In this document: positions 9,170-17,600 of the stretch, piece by piece | Numbering within the stretch: the stretch's first letter is position 1 | How the letters are laid out: every line of letters begins with the position of its first letter | From: Streptomyces sp. NRRL B-1140 | GTDB taxonomy: Bacteria; Actinomycetota; Actinomycetes; Streptomycetales; Streptomycetaceae | NCBI RefSeq assembly: GCF_001280065.1 | Contig: NZ_LGEA01000025.1 | Coordinates: 1-64,000 of the forward strand | Length of the DNA: 64,000 nt | Direction of reading: 5' to 3' | Notes under the pieces: generated by a model | Databases searched by the model: none | What the model was told of the DNA's origin: nothing | The model's input: only the letters and a program-made list of their open reading frames with translations | Program-made: the position numbers and the translations under genes

Positions 9170-9838
9170 ATGACAAGCACGGCTGAGTATGCGGAGCTTC
9201 AGTACGGATGGGAGAAGGCCTACCAGGATCAGGATGCAGGTCCGCTGTGGCAGGAGGATCCGATTCCGGTCATCCCGCAGGCAGTTGAGGCCCTCCAGGC
9301 TCGCCACACGCGTACGGTCGTGGACCTGGGCTGTGGCGACGGGCGCAACCTCGCCGCGCTGGCTGACGCCGGGTTCAACGCGGTCGGCGTCGACATCGCC
9401 CCCACCGGGCTGGCGAACGCCCGGCGCGTGATCAAGCAGCGCTCGTTCCTGCTGCGCGCCGACGCGACGAAGCTGCCGCTCGTCGACGCCTCGGTGGACG
9501 CGGTGACGTGCTTCGACGTCTTCGGTCAGATCCAGGACCCCACCGACCTCATAGCCGAGGCCCGCCGCATCGTGGCGCCCGGTGGCCTGTTCGTCACCAA
9601 CGCCTTCACGCTCAAGGACGGCACCTACGGCGAGGGCGAGGAGATCGCGCCGCACACCTTCGCCTACAAGGACACGCTGTTCCGCTACTACAGCGAGGAG
9701 GAGATGCGCGAGCTCTTCTCCGACTGGAACATCCACGAGATCCGCCGGATCTCCTGGGACGACCCGCCGCACGGCGACTTCCGCCCCTACCCGCACACCC
9801 ACGACAACTGGGTCGTGTACGCCACGCCGCAGGACTGA
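9170..9838 (+). CDS. Class I SAM-dependent methyltransferase
   Basis: This 222-residue protein has motif I VDLGCGDGRNLAAL near residue 48, the acidic motif II end in AVGVDIAPTGL, and the post-motif APGGLFVTNAF, all typical of small-molecule class I methyltransferases. The substrate cannot be read from sequence. It begins at ATG 9170 after a perfect AAGGAGG. It is the first gene after the right promoter element, so it opens the rightward gene set. It is one of three methyltransferase types in the cluster (with TylF-like and FkbM-like ones), which explains the SAM-recycling genes on the left. Confidence 0.85.
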   Translation: MTSTAEYAELQYGWEKAYQDQDAGPLWQEDPIPVIPQAVEALQARHTRTVVDLGCGDGRNLAALADAGFNAVGVDIAPTGLANARRVIKQRSFLLRADATKLPLVDASVDAVTCFDVFGQIQDPTDLIAEARRIVAPGGLFVTNAFTLKDGTYGEGEEIAPHTFAYKDTLFRYYSEEEMRELFSDWNIHEIRRISWDDPPHGDFRPYPHTHDNWVVYATPQD

Positions 9839-10243
9839 TCCGGTCCAGGCGTTTCGCGGGGCGGTCCTGCCCGGCATCCTGGGACAGGGCCGCCCTGGGC
9901 CACACCGAACATCCCCCCTTCCGCACGCCGCCCGGCCCGGCATGGCCCGAGTACGGGCGCTCCCGGCGATTCCCGGCGGCGGGTACCTGCGGCTCCGTGT
10001 GAGATGCGTTTCCTCCGGACGGCCGTGGTCCCTCCGTGCCGCCGCGCGGTTCTCCCTCTGTGAGGTCTGCGCCGAGCCGGCTCCGGCGGACCCCGAGCCC
10101 GCCGGACCGCCCCGGACAAGGGCGACGGCATGCCCTTTCGGCCGGGGACCGCAGACCCAGCCAGGTCCGACGACCCATCACCATCTGCCCGTTCCGGCCG
10201 AGTTGCCCGGCCGGGCACCAGTCGAGCTGCGACGGATAGGCCT
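9839..10243. other. 405-bp gene-free stretch with one imperfect hairpin
   Basis: I see no convincing gene here. An imperfect hairpin (GGGCGGTCCTG at 9859-9869 with CAGGGCCGCCC at 9885-9895, one G-T type mismatch) follows the methyltransferase gene and may terminate part of its transcription. The rest is GC-rich, without a recognisable promoter, and open frames through it lack family resemblance. Confidence 0.4.
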
Positions 10244-11710
10244 GTGACCAAGAGAATTGTCATCATCGGAGGTGGCGCCACCGCTGTCAGTGCGCTGGCC
10301 CACGTGGCCGGTGCGCCCGGCATCGAACGCATCACCCTGGTGGCGCCCGGTGCCATCGGGTTCGGCACCGCTTTCGGCACCACCGATCCCACGCTTCTGT
10401 GCAACACCTCCGTGGACGTGACGTCCCTGCTGAGCGAGGGTCGTTCCGACTTCCTCGACTACCTGGCGGCCCGCGGACACCCCGTGCACCGCGACGACTT
10501 CGTGCCCCGCTACCTCGTCGGGCAGTACTGCCGGGAGCGCTACGGCCAGTACCGCGACCGGGCCCGCGCCACGGGCACCAAGGTCACGCACATCCGGGAA
10601 CGCGCGGTCGCCATCAACAGCCTCGACGACGGCACCTACCAGGTCGAGCTGGGCGACGGCGCCACCGTCACGGGCACCGACATCGTCTTCTGCGCGGGCG
10701 CCGAGACGCCCCGGCTGCCCGCCGAGGTCAGCGCCCACCAGGGCGACCCGCGCCTCCTCGAATCGCCCTACCCGGCCGACCGGCTGCGGCGGCTGCCGCA
10801 CGACGCGCGGGTCCTCGTCCTCGGTTCCAAGCTGTCGGCCATCGACGCCGCCCTCGTCCTGTCCCGGCAGGGCAGTCGGCACTGCGTCCTCACCTCGCCC
10901 TCCGCCACCCTGCCGGCCGTACGCACCCGCCTGCGCCGCAGCGCCGAGCCGGCCATCGGACGGCGCGACTGGGCGGCCCTCGACCCCGAGGATGCCTCCT
11001 TCGACGGCTCACTCACCCGCATGCTCGTGCGGGCCGTGCGCCGCAGCCACCCGACGGCGCGCGGCGTCCGCACCCGCTCCGGCGCGGACACGGCCACCCG
11101 GCTCCTGCACGAGGAGGCCCGGTTCGCGGACGACGGTCGCGTGCCGTGGCAGGACATCGTCGCCGAGGTCATCGACGCACTCAACGAGCACGTACCGCAC
11201 TGGCGGCCCCGGGCGGCCGCGGATGTCCTGGCCCGCTACCGCACCCTGATGTCGCGGTACATCTCCGCCATTCCGGTGCGCAACGCAAAGCTGCTCGCAT
11301 CCCACGCCGCCGAGGGCAGGCTGCGCGTGGCCCCCGGCTACCCGCGGCGCATCGAGCGGACCGACACCGGCTGGCGGGTGCACTGGCCGGACGGCTCGCT
11401 CGAGAGCTTCGACCACGTGGTCGTCGCCGCCGGGTACCGCACGCGGCGGCTCACCGGAACCGTCGGCCGACTGCACGTCGGCTACGACGGGGACGGCCCC
11501 CAGCCCGAACTCCTCGCCGACCTGCGGATCCGGTTCCCCGAACGCGCAACCGCGGAACGCATCTGGGTCCTCGGCGCCGCCGCGGGTGCCCGTCACCCCA
11601 TCGTCAACTACCTGCGCGCGGCCGCCCAGCACGCGGCCGTGGCCGGAGGCCAGATCGTCCGGCCCCGCACCGATGCAGTCGCCCCGCTCGCCGAAAGGAC
11701 CGCTCTGTGA
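10244..11710 (+). CDS. FAD/NAD(P)-binding protein (YdhS/HpnW-like oxidoreductase)
   Basis: This 488-residue protein has an N-terminal dinucleotide fold, RIVIIGGGATAVSAL, and the family signature FGTAFGTTDPTLLCNTS just after it. A second nucleotide-binding region (RVLVLGSKLSAIDAAL) and a C-terminal DHVVVAAGYRTRRL complete the layout. Proteins of this kind are flavin-dependent oxidoreductases with poorly known substrates; here it could oxidise or N-hydroxylate an amino acid building block, but that is inference. GTG 10244 is preferred because the Rossmann strand begins at once; the frame extends upstream to 10130 without conserved residues. Its stop overlaps the next gene by 4 bases (GTGA). Confidence 0.75.
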   Translation: MTKRIVIIGGGATAVSALAHVAGAPGIERITLVAPGAIGFGTAFGTTDPTLLCNTSVDVTSLLSEGRSDFLDYLAARGHPVHRDDFVPRYLVGQYCRERYGQYRDRARATGTKVTHIRERAVAINSLDDGTYQVELGDGATVTGTDIVFCAGAETPRLPAEVSAHQGDPRLLESPYPADRLRRLPHDARVLVLGSKLSAIDAALVLSRQGSRHCVLTSPSATLPAVRTRLRRSAEPAIGRRDWAALDPEDASFDGSLTRMLVRAVRRSHPTARGVRTRSGADTATRLLHEEARFADDGRVPWQDIVAEVIDALNEHVPHWRPRAAADVLARYRTLMSRYISAIPVRNAKLLASHAAEGRLRVAPGYPRRIERTDTGWRVHWPDGSLESFDHVVVAAGYRTRRLTGTVGRLHVGYDGDGPQPELLADLRIRFPERATAERIWVLGAAAGARHPIVNYLRAAAQHAAVAGGQIVRPRTDAVAPLAERTAL

Positions 11711-12945
11711 TCGCGCTCGTCATCCCGGCCTCCAGCGGCGCCCAGCTCGCCGACGCCCTTCAGGAGGAGGGGGCCGAATTCCTCGAGGTCCATCCCCAGG
11801 ACCGCGCGCCGCTGGCGGGGACGGAGCGCACCGGCATCAAGACCGTCCTGCACTCCGACCTCGACAGCACAGCGGAGCAGCTGCGCGCCCTGGGCGTGCG
11901 CACCGTCGTCGCGGGCAGCGAGTTCGGCGTCACCCTTGCCGACGAACTCGCCGAGCGGCTCGAACTCCCGCACCACCGGCATGAACTGCGCGCGGCCCGC
12001 CGCGACAAGTACCGGATGCAGCAGGCCCTCGCCGAGGCCGGTCTCGCCCACGCCCACAGCACCGTGGTGCGCACCGAGGAGGAGCTGAAAGCTTTCCTCG
12101 CCTCAGGGGCGTCGTCGTACCCGCTGGTGATCAAGCCGTTCAACAGTGCGGGCAGTGACGGCTGCCGGATCTGCTCCACCGCGGACGAGGCTCTGGCCGC
12201 CTTCCGAGCGGTCGTCGGGCGGCGCAACCTCATGGGTGAGATCAACGAAGGCGTCCTCGCACAGGAATTCCTGTCCGGCTCGCAGTACATCGTCAACACG
12301 GTGAGCATGGACGGCCGGCATCTGCTCGCCGAGCTCTACGCCGAGCGCATCGATCGCATCGAGGGCAGCCCGGTGCTGCGGCACATCATCAGCCGCACCA
12401 TTCCGGACGAGCGCGAGCAGGAGCTCGTCGACTACACCATGAGCTGCCTCGACGCGCTCGGCGTGCAGGACGGCGCGGCCCACACCGAGGTCATGCTCAC
12501 CGCCGCCGGACCCCGGCTCGTCGAAGTCAACTCGCGGCTGATGGGCCCCTACCTGTCGCCCGACGCCTACCACTGCGCCTTCGGCTACAGCAGCCCCCAC
12601 CTGGTCGCCGAACGGCTGCTGCGACCCGACGACTTCCACAACCGGTTCGACCTGCCGTACGGGCCGGCCCGCACCCTGGCCAAGGTCTTCCTGCGCGCCG
12701 ACCGCCCCGGCATCCTGACCTCCGCCGACGGTCTGCGAGAGGTACGCCGACTGCCCGGCTTCCACAGCGTGGCCCGGCTGCCGCAGGTCAACGACGTACT
12801 GCGGGACACCCAGCTCACCACGGGTTCCTGCGGCACGGCCTTCTTCGTGCACGAGGACGCCGAACTCATCGAGCACAGCCTCGCCGTGCTGCACGAGATG
12901 GAGGACTCCGGAACCCTGTTCCAGGTCTCCGAAGCCGGGGGCTGA
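11707..12945 (+). CDS. ATP-grasp amino acid ligase
   Basis: This 412-residue ATP-grasp protein keeps the expected motifs: a preATP-grasp domain, RRDKYRMQQALAEAG, the ATP-lysine stretch YPLVIKPFNSAGSDG, and the metal-binding HTEVMLTAAGPRLVEVNSR near residue 265. Family members ligate a carboxylate, through an acyl phosphate, to an amine such as an amino acid. Dap, available from the left operon, is a possible amine partner, as in dapdiamide-type ligases, but nothing in the sequence fixes the substrate. GTG 11707 overlaps the previous stop, and the next gene starts two bases after its own stop, so coupling with its neighbours is tight. Confidence 0.85.
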   Translation: MIALVIPASSGAQLADALQEEGAEFLEVHPQDRAPLAGTERTGIKTVLHSDLDSTAEQLRALGVRTVVAGSEFGVTLADELAERLELPHHRHELRAARRDKYRMQQALAEAGLAHAHSTVVRTEEELKAFLASGASSYPLVIKPFNSAGSDGCRICSTADEALAAFRAVVGRRNLMGEINEGVLAQEFLSGSQYIVNTVSMDGRHLLAELYAERIDRIEGSPVLRHIISRTIPDEREQELVDYTMSCLDALGVQDGAAHTEVMLTAAGPRLVEVNSRLMGPYLSPDAYHCAFGYSSPHLVAERLLRPDDFHNRFDLPYGPARTLAKVFLRADRPGILTSADGLREVRRLPGFHSVARLPQVNDVLRDTQLTTGSCGTAFFVHEDAELIEHSLAVLHEMEDSGTLFQVSEAGG

Positions 12946-12947
12946 CC

Positions 12948-13868
12948 ATGCCCGTTCTCTGCATCGTCGCCTCCGTCCTGCTGCAGGCGGGCGTGTACGG
13001 CTTCGTGTCGGGCACGCTGGACTCCAGCGGCAGCCTGGCGCTGTCCTGCGCAGGATTCGGCGCCGCCGCGGTGCTGTTCAACACGGTTCTGCTGGCGCGC
13101 CGTCTGCGCAGGGGGCCCACCTCCACGCCCCCCGGGACCCGCGGTCTGCTCGTGGTGATGAACGTCGTCACGGCCGTCACCTTCCTCAGCTTCTACGCCT
13201 CACTGACCTGGGTGCCCGCCACGCTGGCAACCGGTGTCGAGACGGCGATGGGCCCGGTCGTGCTCGCGCTGCTCGGCCTCGTCGGACAGGGGCGCCGGGT
13301 GTCGCGGCAGGGCTGGTTCGCAGCGGTCGTGCTCGTGCTGCTCGGTGTCGTGATCGGACAGCGGTTCACCGCGGACGGCGCGGTCGGCCCGGGGGCGGCG
13401 GCAGGCCTCGCCCTGGTGGTCGTCGCCGGGGTCGGTGCGCCCCTGCTCGCCCTGGTGTCCGCCGAGTTGGGCCGGCGAGGCGTCGACCCGGTGTACGTCA
13501 CGGCACACCGGTTCCACCTCACCTACCTCTGCGGCGGACTGCTCCTGCTCCTCGTCGGCGGACCCGGCGGCAACTGGACCGGGGAGCTGCTGACCATGCT
13601 GCTCACCGGCGTGCTGGCGGTGACCCTTCCGCTGTTCGCGCTGCAGGCGGGGCTGCAGCGTACGGACCCCATGGTGGCGATGGTCCTCCTCACCACGCTG
13701 CCGGGTGTCACCTACCTCGCGGAGACCGTCTTCCACGGCTCCTTCGACGCCGTCGCGCTCGCCCTGATCTGCGCCCTGATCCTGGTCGCGGTCTGGTACG
13801 TGCGGGCCTCCGGCAAAGACAAGCCCGTACCGGTCGCGGCACAGCAGCCCCTTGCCACCAAAGCGTGA
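12948..13868 (+). CDS. EamA/DMT-family transporter
   Basis: This 306-residue integral membrane protein has about ten hydrophobic segments in the two-repeat layout of the drug/metabolite transporter superfamily, with a TWVPATLATGVETAMGPVV segment typical of EamA repeats. It probably exports the product, a shunt compound or an amino acid. It follows the ATP-grasp gene by two bases and sits inside the biosynthetic operon, which makes a link with product export or self-protection likely. The short hydrophilic tail (GKDKPVPVAAQ) is cytoplasmic in the usual topology. Confidence 0.78.
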   Translation: MPVLCIVASVLLQAGVYGFVSGTLDSSGSLALSCAGFGAAAVLFNTVLLARRLRRGPTSTPPGTRGLLVVMNVVTAVTFLSFYASLTWVPATLATGVETAMGPVVLALLGLVGQGRRVSRQGWFAAVVLVLLGVVIGQRFTADGAVGPGAAAGLALVVVAGVGAPLLALVSAELGRRGVDPVYVTAHRFHLTYLCGGLLLLLVGGPGGNWTGELLTMLLTGVLAVTLPLFALQAGLQRTDPMVAMVLLTTLPGVTYLAETVFHGSFDAVALALICALILVAVWYVRASGKDKPVPVAAQQPLATKA

Positions 13869-13897
13869 GCCGCACCCCACCCGACAGGAACGAATGC

Positions 13898-14650
13898 ATG
13901 GATCCGACGGCACAGCTCTACCTGGATCTGATGAAGAAGGTACTGGCGAACACCATCTACGAGGACGCGCCCGTACCGGCCAGCTGGGCCCCGGCGCACG
14001 AGTACGACGAGCTCAACCGCAGACTCGGCGTCGACTGGCCGAGCGTGGCGCACACCATGATCGGGATACGTCGCCTCGAGAACGTCGAGTACTGCGTGAA
14101 GACGGCACTCGCGGACGGCGTACCCGGTGACTTCATCGAGACCGGCGTGTGGCGCGGCGGCACCTGCATCTTCATGCGGGCCCTGCTCAAAGCCCACGGC
14201 GTGACCGACCGGAACGTGTGGGTGGCGGACTCCTTCGAGGGGATGCCGGCCGCGGACGCGTCGACCCACGCGGGGGACCGGGAGCTCGCGTCCGACCGCT
14301 ACAACGACTTCATGGCGACGGATCTGCCCACGGTCCGCCGGAACTTCGAACGCTACGACCTGCTCGACGACCACGTGCGGTTCCTGCCCGGCTGGTTCCG
14401 CGACACGCTGCCCACCGCTCCCGTGGAACGACTCGCGGTGCTGCGGCTGGACAGCGACCTGTACGAGTCGACGATGGACACCTTGGTCCACCTGTACCCC
14501 CGGCTCTCGCCCGGCGGATTCGTGATCGTGGACGACTACCACATCCCCGTGTGCGCAGAGGCCGTGCACGACTGGAGGGCCGAGAACGGGGTCACGGACC
14601 CCATCCAGGACATCGACGGCCTGGGCGTCTTCTGGCGGCGTGCGGCATGA
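13898..14650 (+). CDS. TylF/MycF-type O-methyltransferase
   Basis: This protein of about 250 residues matches the macrocin O-methyltransferase (TylF) family: FIETGVWRGGTCIFMRALL is the SAM-binding motif I, WVADSFEGMP and RLDSDLYESTMDTL follow, and GGFVIVDDYH carries the metal-binding Asp pair. Family members are Mg-dependent and methylate hydroxyls of sugars or other small molecules. No glycosyltransferase is present, so the target is probably the peptide-polyketide itself. ATG 13898 with GGAA upstream is preferred; a GTG at 13865 overlapping the transporter stop would add 11 residues. Its stop overlaps the NRPS start by 4 bases. Confidence 0.88.
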   Translation: MDPTAQLYLDLMKKVLANTIYEDAPVPASWAPAHEYDELNRRLGVDWPSVAHTMIGIRRLENVEYCVKTALADGVPGDFIETGVWRGGTCIFMRALLKAHGVTDRNVWVADSFEGMPAADASTHAGDRELASDRYNDFMATDLPTVRRNFERYDLLDDHVRFLPGWFRDTLPTAPVERLAVLRLDSDLYESTMDTLVHLYPRLSPGGFVIVDDYHIPVCAEAVHDWRAENGVTDPIQDIDGLGVFWRRAA

Positions 14651-17600
14651 GCCCGACGAATGGAGCAGCGGAAGTGACCACAACCGCGGGCGAGGTCCTC
14701 GCCCTCGTCTGCGACCGGCTCGGCCTCCCGGCGGAACAGCTGGACCCCCGGCGCTCGTTCGTCGCTGCGGGAGCCGACTCGCTGGCACTCATGGCGCTGG
14801 CCAGGGCCGTGCAGTCCGAGTTCGGAGTGCGGGTTTCCCTGCGCGAGCTGTTCAACGACATCGACACCCCGGAGAAGCTGGCGGCAACGGTGGCGGACCG
14901 GGCCACGAGCCCTGCGGCCCCCGCCGTTCCGCCCCCCTCGGCTCGGATGCCCGTCGCGGCCCCGGAGCCCGTCCGGCCCGCTCCCGCCGCCACCCCGCCC
15001 GTCACACCGCCCCCGGCGGCGACCGGAGACGCTTTCGAGTCGGCGCTCGCCCTGTTCACCGACCAGCTGCAGCTGGCGGGCAAGATGATGACCCGCTTCT
15101 CCGAACTGACGGCCGAACAGCTGAAGGTCCTCAGCGCCCTGCGGCCCGACAAGGCCGCCGGAGCTCCGCCCGCCCTGCCCGCCGAGCGGCCCCGGCCCGG
15201 GACGGACCACACCGGTGCCACCACCGCCGGGCCCGCCCCCGACCCCGCGACCACCCGCCGTCCGCCGGCCCGGGTGCCCGCGCCCCCCACCGGCACACCC
15301 GGCCCCGAGCCCGCCGGCACCGCCACGGGCACGTCCCCCGACTTCAGCCTCTACTTCTTCGGCGACTACCCGGCATCCGACAGTGCCGTCGCCTACCAGC
15401 ATCTGCTGCGGGCCGCGGAGTACGCCGACGAGCACGGCTTCCACGCCCTGTGGCTGCCGGAACGTCACTTCCACTCGTTCGGCGCCCTCTTCCCCAACCC
15501 TTCCGTCCTGGCGGCGTCCCTGGCCACACGCACCTCCCGGATCCGACTGCACGCGGGCTCCGTCGTGCTGCCCCTGCACCACCCCGTCCGGGTGGCCGAG
15601 GAGTGGGCCGTCGTCGACAACCTCTCCGGAGGGCGGGTCGGCCTCGGCTTCGCCAGCGGCTGGCACTCCACCGACTTCGTCCTGGCACCGGAGAACTACG
15701 GCCGGCAGCGGGACATCATGTACGAACACCTCGACACCTTCCGGCACCTGTGGTCCGGCCGACCGCTGACCATGACCTCCGGCTCCGGCGACGCGACGGA
15801 GGTGAGCCTGCACCCCAGGCCCGTACAGGGCGACGACGTCCCGCTGTTCGCCGCGGTCCTGTCCAACCCCGAGAGCTACGAGCGCGCCGCACGGGCCGGG
15901 CTCGGCATCGTCACCAACCTCATGGCGCAGAGCGTCGAGGACCTCGCGGCGAACATCGCCCGCTACCGTGCCGCCCGCGCGGCCCACGGCCTCGATCCCG
16001 CCGCCGGACGCGTCGTGGTCCTGGTGCACACCTACCTCGGGCCCGACGCGGACCGCGCGAGGCAGGAGGCCCGCAAGCCGTTCTGCGACTACCTGCGCTC
16101 CTCGATCGACCTGTTCGACAACGCCGCCAACAGCCTCGGCGTCGACGTGGACCTGCTGACCACGCACCAGGACGACCTCGACTACGTGCTCGACATGGCC
16201 TACGAGCGCTACTGCGAAACCCGGGCCCTGATCGGCAGCGCAGCCGAAGTGCGCCCCGTCCTGGACTCGTTGACGGCAGCCGGCGCGGATGAGATCGGAT
16301 GCTTCATCGACTTCGGCGTCGCACCCGAGCGGATGCTCGCCGGGCTGCCCGAGCTCAACCGGCTGCGCGCCGCCTCCTCCGAACCCCGAACCGGAACCGC
16401 CCCCGGCCACGCCGTCCCCCGCACCGCCCCGGCCACCCCGCTGCAGCGCCGGCTGTGGCTGCTCGACCGGATGAACCCCGGGAGCCACACCTACTACGAG
16501 CCCAAGGCCCTGCTCATCGAGGGCCCGCTCGACACCGACGCGCTGCGGAGCGCCCTGCGTCGCGTCGTGGCCCGCCATCCGCAACTGCGCACGGTCTTCC
16601 GGGAGCACGAGCGCCGGCTGGAACAGATCGTGCTCGACACGGTCGCGGTGGACTGCCCGGTGACGGAACTGACCGGCCTGGACGACACGGCGGCACTCCT
16701 GCGGCTTCGGGACCTCATGGACGAGGCGGACTTCGACCTGGCCGCCGGCCCGCTGGTGCGCGCCGGGATCGGCAGGCTCGGCGAAGGGCGCCATCTGCTG
16801 TACCTCGTGGCGCATCACACCGTGCTCGACGCCCTGTCCACGCGCATCCTGTGCCGGGACCTCGCCGCCTACTACCGTGCCTGGCCGGGTGAACCCACCG
16901 ACCTGCCCGAACTGCCCCGGTGGCCCTCCGGCACGCCGGAAAGCACCAGTGCCGACGGACTGGCCTACTGGCAGCGGGAACTGGCGGACGCCACCCCGCT
17001 CAGCCTGCCCACCGACCGGCCGCGCTCGACCGGACACGAGGTGCGCGGAGCGACGCTGGTGCACGAGATGGACGGCGAACTGAGCGGCGGCGTCCGCTCT
17101 CTCGCCCGGGCCGAGGGCTGCACGGTGTTCATGGCACTGCTCGGGGCGGTGTCCGCCACGCTCGGCCGGTTCGCCGCCCAGGACGACATCGTCATCGGTA
17201 CGGCCGTGACGAACCGGCCCGAGAACGCCGCCGACGTGGTGGGCATGTTCGTCGAGACGGTCGCACTGCGGCTCGACCTGTCCGGCGGCATCGGCTTCCG
17301 TGAACTGCTGCACCGCGTCAAGGCCCGCACCACGGAGGCCATGGACCACAGCGACGTCCCGTTCGACCGGATCGTGGAGGCCGTCAACCCCGACCGCGGC
17401 AGCGGCGCGAACCCGCTGTTCCAGGTCATGGTGGAGTACGAGGAGGAGCGGGACTCCGTCTTCGAGGCCCCCGGGCTGACGGCGCAGCTCCGTCAAGTGC
17501 CGCGGACACAGGCCCCGTTCGGCCTGACCTTCTACTTCACCGATCACCCGGCGGGCATCCGCTGCACCGTCGAGTACGACGCCGCGCTCTTCGACGAGTC

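Noticed and set aside
10399..12945. An 848-codon reading that would fuse an Arg/Pro-rich segment to the ATP-grasp gene
   Set aside because: The upstream part is the wrong frame of the FAD-binding protein; the ATP-grasp gene starts at GTG 11707 with a coupled overlap.
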